Notes: a model not told the origin generated them from the sequence alone. Shown: positions 53,466 to 62,949, counted from the first letter of the stretch. The stretch is 64,000 bases of DNA from Stenotrophomonas sp. 704A1 (GCF_030549525.1 NZ_CP130831.1:3559501-3623500), one strand, 5' to 3'. Numbers and translations: made by a program.

Positions 53466-55511
53466 TCAGAACAGAGGGAGCGTGGCGCCCGCGGCGGGCG
53501 GCGTGCCTGCCGCGGCGGCGGCCGGGGCTGCAGCATCGGCCACGGGGGGCCATTGTGGCGCAAAGAAGGCCTGCACATCGGCCAGCGCACGCGTGCGCCG
53601 GAACGGCGGCAACGAATCCAGGAACACCCGGCCATAGCCCCGGTTCAGCAGGCGCGGATCGCACAGCACCAGCACGCCGCGATCGGTCTCGCTGCGGATC
53701 AGGCGGCCCACCCCCTGTTTCAGCGCGATCACCGCCTGGGGCAGCTGCTCGTCGCGGAACGGATTGCCGCCCTGGCTGCGGATCGCCTCCAGCCGCGCTT
53801 CGTACACCGGGTCGTCCGGGGCCGCGAACGGCAGCTTGTCGATCACCACCACGCTCAACGCTTCGCCGACCACATCCACCCCTTCACGGAAGCTGGCCGA
53901 GCCGAGCAGCACGCCGTTGCCGGATTCGCGGAAGCGCTGCAGCAGGGTCGCGCGTGGCGCTTCGCCCTGCACGAACAGGGGCCATGGACCGCCGCGCAGC
54001 GCTTCGGCGGCTTCGCGCAGTGCACGGTGCGAGGCAAACAGCAGGAATGCGCGGCCGTGCGAGGCCTGCAGCACCGGCTGCAGCGCCTGGATCAGGGCGG
54101 TACCGAAGCCACGTGCGGCCGGATCGGGCAGGCCTTCGGGCAGATAGCACAACGCCTGCTCGGGCCAGTTGAACGGGCTGGGCTGGACCAGCGTCTGCGG
54201 ATCATCCAGGCCCAGACGCGTGGCGATATGCGCGAAGCCGCCGCCGACGGTCAGCGTCGCCGAGGTGAAGATCCAGGCCGCGCGGCTGCGCTCGCGATGC
54301 TCACGCAGCGGGCCGGACACATCCATCGGCGTGCGCTGGCAGCGGAAGCCGCGCGCGGTCAGTTCATACCAGAGCACGTCGCCACCGACGGGCGCCTCGG
54401 CCGGCTCGGCATCGAAGTCCAGGTCCGGCGCCTCATCGCCGAGCCAGCGCCCCAGCCGCGATACTGCTTCGCGCGCCCGCGCATGGCACGCGTCGAGCCC
54501 GGCGGCCGCTTCGCGCAGAGGCAGCAGCGCCTGTTCCAGGCCGACCAGGCAGGTCATCACCGTGTCGAAACCCTCGCGCACCAGCGGCATCGCCAGCGCG
54601 CGCCATTGCGTACCCCGCGCCGGCAGCCCCTCCATCGCCGCGCGCAGTGCCACCAGCGCCTGCTGCAGGCTGTCGACCGGTGCCTGCAGGGCCGACTGCG
54701 CACCGCCCACACCGCGTGCTTCGGCCAGGCAGTCACGCCCCAGTTCCTGCCACGGCCGCATGCCGAAGCCTTCTCCGAAGAACTGTGCAGCCAGTTCGGG
54801 CAGCTGGTGCGCCTCGTCGATGACGAAGGCCTGCGCGCCGGGCAGCAGTTCGCCGAAGCCTTCCTGCTTGAGGGCCAGATCGGCCAGCAGCAGGTGATGA
54901 TTGACCACCACCAGATCGGCCGCCTGCGCACGCTGCCGTGCGCGCACGACGAAGCAGTCGTCCCAGAACGGGCACTCGGTACCCAGGCAGTTGTCGACGG
55001 TGGACGTGACCATCGGCAGCAGCGGCGAGTCGTCGGACAGCCCGTCCAGTTCGGCCATGTCGCCGAACTCGGAACGGCCGGACCAGGCCAGGATGCGCTG
55101 GAACTGCGCGGCCTGTTCGGGACTGGAGAAACGCGGCTCGCCGCGCGCCTGCTGCAACCGGTAGCGGCACAGGTAGTTGGCGCGCCCCTTCAGCAGCGCG
55201 CTGCGCAGGCCGACGCCCAGCGCCTGGCGTACCCGTGGCAGGTCGCGATGATAGAGCTGGTCCTGCAACGCGCGGGTGCCGGTGGAGATGATGGTGCGCA
55301 AACCGGACAGCAGCACCGGCACCAGATAGGCGAAGGTCTTGCCGGTCCCGGTGCCGGCTTCCGCGAGCAGCAGGTCGCGCTGCTGCATCGAGGCGGCGAT
55401 GGCCTCGGTCAGGCGCAGCTGCGCCGGACGCGGGACGAAGGCATCCAGGTGCGAGGCGAGCGCGCCGCCTTCGCTGAGGGCTTCGCGGCTGGCATGAACG
55501 AGGTCGGACAT
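53466..55511 (-). CDS. yoaA: DinG/YoaA-type ATP-dependent DNA helicase
   Basis: The 681-residue XPD-like superfamily 2 helicase has Walker A AEAGTGTGKTF (Lys58), an iron-sulfur cysteine cluster (Cys near 118 in NYLCRYR; CLGTECPFWDDC near 178-190), the DEAH box VIDEAHQL near 232, and the C-terminal motifs LLGSASFREGVDV near 545 and GVGRLIRSETDRG near 615. YoaA helps repair stalled replication forks, including with the chi subunit in E. coli. The start at 55511 fits the family. The Ala/Pro-rich tail is variable. Confidence 0.9.
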   Translation of the reverse strand: MSDLVHASREALSEGGALASHLDAFVPRPAQLRLTEAIAASMQQRDLLLAEAGTGTGKTFAYLVPVLLSGLRTIISTGTRALQDQLYHRDLPRVRQALGVGLRSALLKGRANYLCRYRLQQARGEPRFSSPEQAAQFQRILAWSGRSEFGDMAELDGLSDDSPLLPMVTSTVDNCLGTECPFWDDCFVVRARQRAQAADLVVVNHHLLLADLALKQEGFGELLPGAQAFVIDEAHQLPELAAQFFGEGFGMRPWQELGRDCLAEARGVGGAQSALQAPVDSLQQALVALRAAMEGLPARGTQWRALAMPLVREGFDTVMTCLVGLEQALLPLREAAAGLDACHARAREAVSRLGRWLGDEAPDLDFDAEPAEAPVGGDVLWYELTARGFRCQRTPMDVSGPLREHRERSRAAWIFTSATLTVGGGFAHIATRLGLDDPQTLVQPSPFNWPEQALCYLPEGLPDPAARGFGTALIQALQPVLQASHGRAFLLFASHRALREAAEALRGGPWPLFVQGEAPRATLLQRFRESGNGVLLGSASFREGVDVVGEALSVVVIDKLPFAAPDDPVYEARLEAIRSQGGNPFRDEQLPQAVIALKQGVGRLIRSETDRGVLVLCDPRLLNRGYGRVFLDSLPPFRRTRALADVQAFFAPQWPPVADAAAPAAAAAGTPPAAGATLPLF

Positions 55512-55817
55512 CAGACAGGAAGGATACCCGGCCGGGCGCTGCCCGGCACCCGTTTCAAGCCAGGGCGTAGGCAAAGACAACAGCAACAGCGTGGTTCATG
55601 GCTCTGGGTTGCTGCGTGTTGGGCGGGGCGGGAGGGGCAGGCCGGACACGCCGTAAACCCGTCCATGGGGGCTCGATGGCGCCATCCATGGCGCCAACGG
55701 TCCTGCCTGCCCCTCCCGCCCCTCCTTTGACAGTTTCCCGTTGACGGATGGACATGCTTCGTGGCGTCGCGCTTGCTCGATTGGATTCAGAAGCGGTGGG
55801 TCGAACGGAAACAAGAA

Positions 55818-55856
55818 GGGTCGGAGCCGTTTTCCTGCGGAAAACGGATCCGACCC
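55818..55856. repeat. Perfect-arm hairpin GGGTCGGA...TCCGACCC
   Basis: GGGTCGGA-gc-CGTTTTCC-tgc-GGAAAACG-ga-TCCGACCC forms a two-part stem. It lies between the two units of repeat R4 and differs from them in sequence. It could work as a bidirectional stop signal or be another dispersed repeat type. Confidence 0.7.
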
Positions 55857-55973
55857 CAAGGCGAGTGCGCGCAGCGCGCGACCCGCTTTTGATTTGATTT
55901 TGTTTTTGCCTGCGGCCCGCGCGGCGTTGGGCGGGCCGGGTGGGTGGGGCGTGCAGGACCGTTGGCGCCATGG

Positions 55974-56054
55974 GCCCGAGGCATGCCTCGGGCGGGTTGG
56001 GCAGGACGCCCAACCCCGGTCTTGCCGTGTGCGCAGGACAGCGCACACGAGCAA
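55974..56054. mobile_element. 81-bp three-hairpin insert inside palindrome of R4 unit B
   Basis: Relative to unit A, 81 bp replace the 2-bp centre of the GGCGCCATGGATGGCGCC palindrome. The insert holds a perfect 18-bp palindrome (CCCGAGGCATGCCTCGGG, 55975-55992), a GTTGGGC/GCCCAAC hairpin (55996-56014) and a longer CTTGC...GTGTGCGC/GCGCACAC...GCAAG hairpin (56021-56055). It codes for nothing and may be a miniature insertion of the REP/MITE kind. The mobility is inferred only from the split. Confidence 0.55.
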
Positions 56055-56183
56055 GGCGCCATCGAGCCCCCATGGACGGGTTTACGGCGTGTCCTGCACG
56101 CCCCACCCACCCGGCCCATCCAAACCATCCATCAGTGCGAGCGCGTGCCGCAGAGGGGGCTGCGCCCGTTGGAGGGGAACACC

Positions 56184-56720
56184 TCAGTACCGCTTGATCC
56201 CCGGCACCGTGCACCCTTCAATCTGCGCATGCGCGGACACCGCGTTTTCCTTCTCGCCCCGCGCCAGCCGTGCCTGCTCGATCGTCGCCCAGTGCCGGCG
56301 GCACAGCGGCCCGGTCTTCGAACCCAGGTCGACCGCCTTGCGCGCGAAGGTTTCCGCCTCGGCCCAGCGGCCCTGCAGCAGCGAAAGTTCGGCACGTTCC
56401 TGCAGGACCGACGGATCGCCGGCGACGATCTGCAGCGCCTGGTCCAGGCTGCTGGCCGCGCCGGCCAGGTCATGGGCCTGGCGCTGCCGCACCGCGGTCT
56501 GGCGCAGATCCTCGACCTGCGAATCACGCAGCGGCTGCACCGACAATTCCTTGTCGTCCGGGCCGGCGGCGGCTTCCACCGCCGCCAGGCGCTGCGCCGG
56601 CGTGGTGGTGTCCACCGGCGTGGCCACCGGCGGCGCACTGCTCACGCAGGCCGCCAGGGCCAGACAGAGGCCGCTCAGGGCCAGGGGCTGAATCAGGGTT
56701 CGCACGGTCATCGGCTTCAT
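56184..56720 (-). CDS. TPR lipoprotein, LpoP-like PBP1b activator candidate
   Basis: The 178-residue protein has a lipoprotein signal with lipobox LAAC (Cys25). A Ser/Ala/Pro/Thr-rich spacer follows, then TPR-like helices (about 70-140: HDLAGAASSLDQALQIVAGD and LSLLQGRWAEAETFARKAVD). Its ATG overlaps the mrcB stop by 4 nt (ATGA). In Pseudomonas the PBP1b activator LpoP is a TPR lipoprotein encoded beside the PBP1b gene, and this gene has the same setting and build. Outer-membrane location is expected since Val26 is not an inner-membrane retention Asp. The role is inferred. Confidence 0.8.
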   Translation of the reverse strand: MKPMTVRTLIQPLALSGLCLALAACVSSAPPVATPVDTTTPAQRLAAVEAAAGPDDKELSVQPLRDSQVEDLRQTAVRQRQAHDLAGAASSLDQALQIVAGDPSVLQERAELSLLQGRWAEAETFARKAVDLGSKTGPLCRRHWATIEQARLARGEKENAVSAHAQIEGCTVPGIKRY

Positions 56721-59158
56721 CGGCTCGGGGGAGGAGATGCCGCAGCAGGCGCTGCAGCAGGTTCAGCGGCAGGTTCAGGCTTGCGGTCCAGGCCGAACCA
56801 GCTGCGCCAGCCACCGCCCTCGCCCTCCGCACCGCCCTGTTGGTCCGGCATCGTGGCCGGCGCGCACGGTTCGTACGACGGCGCATAGCCGACCACGAAC
56901 GGGAAGCGCCGCGCCCCCGGGCAGCCTTCATCGGTGCTGTTGGTGCCGGTGGCCGCAACCGGCTGCCAGTCCAGCCCCTTGTTGCTGACCTTCAGCGGCG
57001 CCGTCGGCAGGCGCTGGAAAATGCCCGACCAGACCCGCATCGCGCCGGTGGCGCCGTACAGGCCGGCCTGCTCGTTCTGGTCGTTGCCCATCCAGATCAC
57101 GGCCAGATGATCGCCGGTGTAGCCGGCATACCAGCTGTCGCGGCCATCGTTGGTGGTACCGGTCTTGCCGGCCGGCTGCAGACGGCCCAGGCCGTCGGCA
57201 TTCAGGCGCTGCGCGGTGCCGCTGGCGACCACCTGCTGCAGGCCGATGCTGATCAGGTTGGCGGCAATCGAATCGCCTTCCTGCGCCGGCGCCGGGGTCT
57301 TGTCGTAGCGCTTGAGCAGCTTGCCCTGCGGATCGAGCACGCCCCGCACCGCGTGCAGCGGCTGGATCTCACCGCCGGATGCGAGGAACTGGTACAGCTG
57401 CGCCATCGCATACGGGCTCTGGTCGGTCGAGCCCAGGATCACCGCCGGGTTGGCCTCGGCCTTGATGCCGGCCAGCACATGGATCAGCTGGGTCACCCGC
57501 TCCGGGCCGACCTGCATGCCGACCCGCACCGTGGCCTGGTTGTAGGAATGGGCCAGTGCATCCATCAGCCGCACGGTGCCGTGGCTGCGGTTGTCCGCAT
57601 TGCCCGGGCTCCAGTTGCGGCCACGACTGAGCTGCACGGTCACCGGTGAATCGTCGACCCAGCTGGCCAGCGAGTAGCGGTCCGGCTGGGCCAGGGCCAG
57701 CAGGTACACGAACGGCTTCAGCAGCGAACCAACCGGGCGCTGTGCTTCGATCGCGCGGTTGAAGCCGACCTCGGACACCTCACGGCTGCCGATCACCGCG
57801 ACCACGTCGCCGTTGTGCACGTCGGTCATCACCAGGCCGGCCTGCAGTTCGGGACGTCGCTTGCTCTCCAGCGACGTGATGGTGCGCGTCACCGCGCCCT
57901 CGGCATAGGCCTGCGCGGACGGCGACATGCCGCTCATCACGCTCAACCCCGCGCCCTGCAGCGCCGATTCGGGATAGTCGTGGCCAAGCTGGCGCCGGAC
58001 CAGATCGACGTAGGCCGGGAACCGGTTGGCGGCCACCAGGCCAGGAGTCTTCGGCACACCCAGCGGTGCCTTCAGCGCACGCTGGTATTCGGCATCGTCG
58101 ATCAGGCGTGCCTCGTGCAGCTTGCCCAGCACGAAGTTGCGCCGGTCCAGCGCGCGCTCGGGATTGCGCCGCGGATCGTAGTACGACGGGCCCTTGACCA
58201 GGCCGATCAGCAGCGCGATCTGCTCCGGCTCCAGCGACGACAGGTCGCGGCCGAACCAGAATTCTGCGCCCGACGACATGCCGTGGATCGCCTGGCTGCC
58301 GCGCTGGCCCAGGTACACCTGGTTGAGGTAGGCCTCGAAGATGGTGCGCTTGTCGTAGCGCGCTTCCATGATCAGCGCGTACAGCACTTCATTGAACTTG
58401 CGGGTGAACGTCTGCTCCTTGCCGATGCCGAGCAGGCCGCTGCGCGCCAGCTGCTGGGTCAGGGTGGATGCGCCCTGCCGGCTCTGTCCACCGGAGCGTA
58501 CCGTCACCCATACCGCACGCGCGATACCGGACAGATCGATGCCGTGGTGGCGGTTGAAATCCTTGTCCTCCACCGCCTGCAGGCCGGTCACCAGCAGGTC
58601 CGGTGCCTCATCCATGCGGATCAGGCGCCGCTCTTCCTGCTTCTGGCCATACAACGTGGCGATGCGTGCCGGATCCAGCCGCGCAGCCTTCAGGCCCTTG
58701 CGCGCGTCGGCGTCGCGCAGCGAGGCGATGCTGCCGCCGGACAGCGACACTTCGACCCGGCGCGGCGCCACCCGGCCGTCGACATCGTTGTAGCCACGGC
58801 TGGAGATGGTGAAGCGGCCGCCCTGCACCGCATAGGTGGCCGGTTCCTTGCCCTGGCCGTCATCGCGATAGGCCGAGGCGGCCAGCTCGGTCTTCAGGGT
58901 CGCCGCGTCCATCGCCTTGCCGGGCGCCAGCACCAGCGGACGGGCGTAGACACGCGTCGGGATCTGCCAGCGCAGTTCGCCGAAGCGCTGCGTGACCTGC
59001 TGGTTGAGGTACAGCGTATAAGGAATCAGGAAGCCCAATCCCAGCGCGACCGCCGCCATGCTCCAGGTGATCAGCCGGCGCCGCCAGAGCGGGCTGCCGT
59101 CCTGCGGGGCGTCGTCGTCGAAATCGTCGATGTCGTCGGAATCGTAGCGTCGGGGCAC
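56717..59158 (-). CDS. mrcB: Bifunctional penicillin-binding protein 1b
   Basis: The 813-residue protein has an acidic cytoplasmic N-terminus (SDDIDDFDDDAP), one membrane helix (about 30-50), a UB2H-type domain (about 60-150), a GT51 domain with catalytic Glu near 197 (AVEDKDFNRHHG) and a transpeptidase domain with SLLK (Ser near 478), SYNQ near 540 and KTGTT near 665. It polymerises and crosslinks peptidoglycan. It is followed, with overlap, by the LpoP-like lipoprotein gene. The Pro/Ala-rich C-terminus is unremarkable. Confidence 0.95.
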   Translation of the reverse strand: MPRRYDSDDIDDFDDDAPQDGSPLWRRRLITWSMAAVALGLGFLIPYTLYLNQQVTQRFGELRWQIPTRVYARPLVLAPGKAMDAATLKTELAASAYRDDGQGKEPATYAVQGGRFTISSRGYNDVDGRVAPRRVEVSLSGGSIASLRDADARKGLKAARLDPARIATLYGQKQEERRLIRMDEAPDLLVTGLQAVEDKDFNRHHGIDLSGIARAVWVTVRSGGQSRQGASTLTQQLARSGLLGIGKEQTFTRKFNEVLYALIMEARYDKRTIFEAYLNQVYLGQRGSQAIHGMSSGAEFWFGRDLSSLEPEQIALLIGLVKGPSYYDPRRNPERALDRRNFVLGKLHEARLIDDAEYQRALKAPLGVPKTPGLVAANRFPAYVDLVRRQLGHDYPESALQGAGLSVMSGMSPSAQAYAEGAVTRTITSLESKRRPELQAGLVMTDVHNGDVVAVIGSREVSEVGFNRAIEAQRPVGSLLKPFVYLLALAQPDRYSLASWVDDSPVTVQLSRGRNWSPGNADNRSHGTVRLMDALAHSYNQATVRVGMQVGPERVTQLIHVLAGIKAEANPAVILGSTDQSPYAMAQLYQFLASGGEIQPLHAVRGVLDPQGKLLKRYDKTPAPAQEGDSIAANLISIGLQQVVASGTAQRLNADGLGRLQPAGKTGTTNDGRDSWYAGYTGDHLAVIWMGNDQNEQAGLYGATGAMRVWSGIFQRLPTAPLKVSNKGLDWQPVAATGTNSTDEGCPGARRFPFVVGYAPSYEPCAPATMPDQQGGAEGEGGGWRSWFGLDRKPEPAAEPAAAPAAASPPPSR

Positions 59159-59253
59159 GGGAATGCGACAATGTAGGGTCTGGCGAGTCTACCCCAGCCA
59201 CTGCGGCAGGCGAATTCTCCCGGTCCCCCTGCTTAAGCTGGAGTTGCAACCGG

Positions 59254-61353
59254 ATGGCGATGTCCCTGGCCGAAATCCGCTACCTGCTGAACCGCCTGAC
59301 CGGCCTGGCCCGTCGCAGTCTGGCCAGCCTGCGCACGCGCGGCTGGCGGGCAACCTGGCAACGGATCCGGGTGCATGCCCAGCGCGCCGTGCCGGCGCCG
59401 CGCACGCCGCTGTACCTGCCACCCGCACAGGCCTTCGCGGCCTTCGCGGTGCCGGCCAGCGCCGACCCGGTGGTGAGCATCATCATTCCGGTCTACAACC
59501 ACGTCGACCACACCCTGGCCTGCCTGCGCGCCCTCGCCGCGCACCCGCCGGCAGCGCCCTGCGAGATCCTGGTGGTGGACGACGGCAGCAGTGACGCCAC
59601 CGCGCAGTGGATGCCGCAGATCAGCGGCCTGCGCTACGAGGTGCGCGCCCACAACGGCGGCTTCATCGAGGCGTGCAACGATGGCGTGTCGCGCGCGCGC
59701 GGACGGTACGTGGTGCTGCTGAACAACGATACGGTGCCGCAGCCAGGCTGGCTGGACGCACTGCTGGAGACGTTCTCGAGCGTGCCCGGCGCCGGCCTGG
59801 TCGGCAGCCAGCTGCTGTACCCCGACGGCCGCCTGCAGGAATCGGGCGGGGTCATCTTCAGCGATGGCAGCGGCTGGAGCTACGGCCGCTTCGAGGCAGC
59901 CGACGATCCGCGTTTCGCCAGCCTGCGCGATGTCGACTACTGCTCCGGCGCCGCGCTGATGCTGCCGCGCGCGCTGTGGCAGCAGCTGGGTGGCTTCGAT
60001 ACCCGCTACAAGCCGGCCTACTACGAGGACACCGACCTGGCCTTCCGCGTGCGTGCGCAGGGCCTGCGGGTGCTGGTGCAGCCGGCCAGCCGGGTGGTCC
60101 ACGACGAAGGAACCAGCAACGGCACCGACACCCGCAGCGGCGTGAAGGCCTACCAGGTCCGCAACCAGGGCATTTTCGCGGCCCGATGGGCGGCGGAACT
60201 GGCCGGCCACCCCGCTCCCGGCGCGGTGCCTTCGCCCGCGCTGCTGCTGCGCGGCCGGCGCCAGGTGCTGATCCTGGATGAAGAAGTACCGCGCCCGGAA
60301 CGCGACTCCGGCTCGCTGCGGCAGGTCAACCTGATCCGCCTGCTGCTGCAGGGCGGCGCGCACGTGGTGTTCGTACCGACCCGGCGCGAGCACGGTGGGG
60401 CGGCCACCGAGGCGCTGCAGCGCATGGGCGTGGAAGTCTGGTACGCCCCGTTCCTGGAGGGCGTGGCCGGTTGGCTGCGCACGCACGGCGCACGGTTCGA
60501 CGTGGCGATGCTGGTCCGTCACCACGTTGCCCACGCGTGCCTGCCGCTGCTCAAGCGGTACGCACCGCAGGCCCGTACCGTGTTCGATACGGTCGACCTG
60601 CACTACCTGCGTGAGCGCCGTGGCGCGCAGGTAGCGGGCGACGCGGGTCTGCTGCGCAACGCCGAACATACCCGCGCCAGCGAGCTGGCGGTGATGGGCC
60701 AGTGCGACATCACCGTGCTGGTCAGCGCTGCCGAGCGCGAGCAGCTGCTGGCCGATGCACCGCAGGTGCGGGTGGAACTGATCTCCAACCTGCACGACGT
60801 GGCCGGCGCGGGCGCCCCCTTCGCGCAGCGCCACGATCTGGTGTTCGTGGGCGGCTTCCGCCATCCCCCGAACCTGGATGCCATGGAGTGGTTCATCGCC
60901 GAGGTGTTCCCGATCATCCGTGCCCGGCTTCCCCAGGTACGCCTGCACTGCATCGGAGCCAACGCACCGGATGCGCTGCTGGCGCGGGCTGCCGCACAGC
61001 CGGGCGTGGAGATGCATGGCTTCGTCGAGGACATCGTGCCGTACATGGACGGTGCACGCATCGCCATCGCGCCGCTGCGCTTCGGTGCCGGGGTCAAGGG
61101 CAAGATCAACCTGAGCATGGCCCATGGCCAGCCGGTGGTCGGTACGACCTGCGCGGTGGAAGGCATGCACCTGCAGGCAGGCGAGGACGTCCTGGTTGCC
61201 GACGATGCTGCAGGTTTCGCCGACGCGGTGGTGCGCCTGTACCAGGACCCGCAGCTGTGGCAGCAGCTGGCCGATGCAGGGCTTGCCAACGTGGCCCGGC
61301 ATTTTTCCCTGCAGGCCGCCGAAGCAACCGTGCGGCGGGTGTTCCTCGACTGA
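59254..61353 (+). CDS. Fused GT2-GT4 glycosyltransferase
   Basis: The 699-residue protein joins two glycosyltransferase domains. Residues about 70-310 are a GT2 domain (VSIIIPVYNHVDHTLACLRA, ILVVDDGSSDAT, the metal site LLNNDT near 153, and YEDTDLAFRV near 262). Residues about 335-695 are a GT-B/GT4-like domain (LVFVGGFRHPPNLDAMEWF near 530, LRFGAGVKGKIN near 610). Such fusions occur in O-antigen, capsule or protein-glycan assembly. There are no membrane helices. No other polysaccharide gene is adjacent, which is unusual. The first ATG was used; a second is 6 bp downstream. Sugar specificity is unknown. Confidence 0.88.
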   Translation: MAMSLAEIRYLLNRLTGLARRSLASLRTRGWRATWQRIRVHAQRAVPAPRTPLYLPPAQAFAAFAVPASADPVVSIIIPVYNHVDHTLACLRALAAHPPAAPCEILVVDDGSSDATAQWMPQISGLRYEVRAHNGGFIEACNDGVSRARGRYVVLLNNDTVPQPGWLDALLETFSSVPGAGLVGSQLLYPDGRLQESGGVIFSDGSGWSYGRFEAADDPRFASLRDVDYCSGAALMLPRALWQQLGGFDTRYKPAYYEDTDLAFRVRAQGLRVLVQPASRVVHDEGTSNGTDTRSGVKAYQVRNQGIFAARWAAELAGHPAPGAVPSPALLLRGRRQVLILDEEVPRPERDSGSLRQVNLIRLLLQGGAHVVFVPTRREHGGAATEALQRMGVEVWYAPFLEGVAGWLRTHGARFDVAMLVRHHVAHACLPLLKRYAPQARTVFDTVDLHYLRERRGAQVAGDAGLLRNAEHTRASELAVMGQCDITVLVSAAEREQLLADAPQVRVELISNLHDVAGAGAPFAQRHDLVFVGGFRHPPNLDAMEWFIAEVFPIIRARLPQVRLHCIGANAPDALLARAAAQPGVEMHGFVEDIVPYMDGARIAIAPLRFGAGVKGKINLSMAHGQPVVGTTCAVEGMHLQAGEDVLVADDAAGFADAVVRLYQDPQLWQQLADAGLANVARHFSLQAAEATVRRVFLD

Positions 61354-62919
61354 CTAGTCGAGACGAGCGCCTGCCTGCCGCAGGCGCTCCTCGAACGCGG
61401 GCAGCTCGGCCAGGTCCGGCTGCAGCCGGCGGACCTGCTCCACCGCCGACACCGCGAAGGCCACGTCGCCCTGGCCAAGGCGTTCACTGCCGATCGCCAG
61501 CCAGCGCTGTGCCAGGCGCGCGCGCGCGTCCGGCAGCGCCGGCGCGGTCGGCGCCAGCGTCTGCCACGCCTGCAGGCAGGCCCCCGCGGCCTGCACCCGG
61601 TTCTGCCGCAGGTTGTCGTCGAAGCAGCGCCGGCTCGCCGGCAACAGCCGCGCTGCGGCGGCCTTGACCCGCGCGTCGCGGGGCGCCAGTGCCTGCGCCT
61701 CGCGCAGCGCGTCGAACGCGCTGTGCCCCGGCGGGCTGATCCACTGACCGGCGCGTTCGGCACGGTCGATCCGCAGCAGGTGCTGCTGCAGCTGACGCTC
61801 ACGCTGGGCGCCACCGAGCCCTGGCTGCTGCAATGCCTGCCGTGCCTGCCGTGCCCGCTGCAGACGCTGGGCCAGTTGCTGCTGGGCCGCCTGCGGAGCC
61901 CCCAACGCCGCTGCCAGTGCAGCATCCTTCCCGGCCGCTTCAAACTGGAAGTCGTCGGCACGCGTCTGGCTGCGTGCCAGCAGCGCCTGCATCGTCTGCT
62001 CGCGCCCACGCAGGGCGCCGGGGTCATCGGCCGCCACCGCCAGAACGGCCTGGAAACTCCCGGCGGCGGCCTCCAGCTGCTGGCGCCTGAGCGCACGCTG
62101 GCCCTGCTGCTGCCGTCGATCCACCGCCTGTGCCAGTGCTTCGCGGCTGGCCGGAAGATCCGGATGGCCCGCATCGAACTGGTGTGCGCGCTGCAGCAGC
62201 GTGTCCGCCCGCGACAGCTCACCGCGCCCGGACAGGGTCCGTGCCTGCTGCAGCAGGTCGCTCAGTGCGTCCTCGCGGCCTTCCAGCGCGGGCAGATTGT
62301 CAGGCTGCAGCGCCAGCACGCGCTGGAACAGCGGCAGCGCGCTGCTGTCGCCATCATCCAGGCGCCCGGCAGCCAACGCATTACGGGCCTGCGCGATCAG
62401 CGCGCCGATGCCGGCACCGGCGCGACGGTGTGCCTGCAGCTGGCGCGCCATCGCTTCGGTCTCGGCCCGCGGCACCTGCAGCTCGCGGGCCAGCGCCAGC
62501 CGCTGCGCGGCCCCGTCCAGGTCGCCGGCCTGCAGACGCTCGCGTGCCTGCTGCAGCGCTGCGGCGCCGGTGCGCGCCAGCCCCTGGCGCGCCTGCGGCC
62601 GATCACCATCCAGCGCCAGCACCGCCTGGTAGCGCTCGCGCGCACCACTGCCGTCGGCCACGCTCAGCTGCCCGGCGGCCAGCGCACGGTCACCCTCGGT
62701 CAGCAGCTGTTCGATCCGGGGCTCATCCCAGAACCAGTCCGCCAGCGGCTTGCGCAGCAGCACCAGCAGCACGAACACCGCCGCTGCCACCAACAGCGCC
62801 CAGCGCCACACGCGGCGTGCATGACGCGCCTGCAACCACCACCAGCGGCCCTCGCGGCGAACGCGGTCGAGCGCCGGATGGGCGGCGCCGTGTGAGCGAT
62901 GCGGAGGCTCGCGTTCCAT
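61354..62919 (-). CDS. Membrane-anchored helical-repeat protein of unknown function
   Basis: The 521-residue protein has a basic N-terminal cytoplasmic segment, one membrane helix (about 41-56) and a long Ala/Gln/Arg/Leu-rich helical region with TPR-like units (for example REALAQAVDRRQQQGQRALR, and PLFQRVLALQPDNLPALEGR). The helical part would be periplasmic or, with the reverse topology, cytoplasmic. No catalytic motif is seen. Its stop codon lies directly next to that of the convergent glycosyltransferase gene. It lies 30 bp behind relA on the same strand and is probably cotranscribed with it. Function unknown. Confidence 0.75.
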   Translation of the reverse strand: MEREPPHRSHGAAHPALDRVRREGRWWWLQARHARRVWRWALLVAAAVFVLLVLLRKPLADWFWDEPRIEQLLTEGDRALAAGQLSVADGSGARERYQAVLALDGDRPQARQGLARTGAAALQQARERLQAGDLDGAAQRLALARELQVPRAETEAMARQLQAHRRAGAGIGALIAQARNALAAGRLDDGDSSALPLFQRVLALQPDNLPALEGREDALSDLLQQARTLSGRGELSRADTLLQRAHQFDAGHPDLPASREALAQAVDRRQQQGQRALRRQQLEAAAGSFQAVLAVAADDPGALRGREQTMQALLARSQTRADDFQFEAAGKDAALAAALGAPQAAQQQLAQRLQRARQARQALQQPGLGGAQRERQLQQHLLRIDRAERAGQWISPPGHSAFDALREAQALAPRDARVKAAAARLLPASRRCFDDNLRQNRVQAAGACLQAWQTLAPTAPALPDARARLAQRWLAIGSERLGQGDVAFAVSAVEQVRRLQPDLAELPAFEERLRQAGARLD

Positions 62920-62949
62920 GCGTTCAGGGTAGCCGGGGCAGCGTGAAGC

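Larger units (their letters stand above)
55622..56177. repeat. Long palindromic intergenic repeat, copy R4 (two units)
   Basis: Unit A has an 18-bp perfect stem (55625-55642 with 55705-55722) around a GGCGCCATCCATGGCGCC palindrome. Unit B has a 27-bp perfect stem (55933-55959 with 56091-56117) and the reverse orientation of the same inner sequence, but its palindrome is split by an 81-bp insert. Between the units are a strong hairpin (55818-55856) and a T-rich stretch. The conserved outer end (GAGGGGGCTGCGCCCG type) lies at about 56150-56177, 7 bp before the stop codon of the lipoprotein gene. No coding capacity is seen in the 670-bp gap. Confidence 0.82.
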
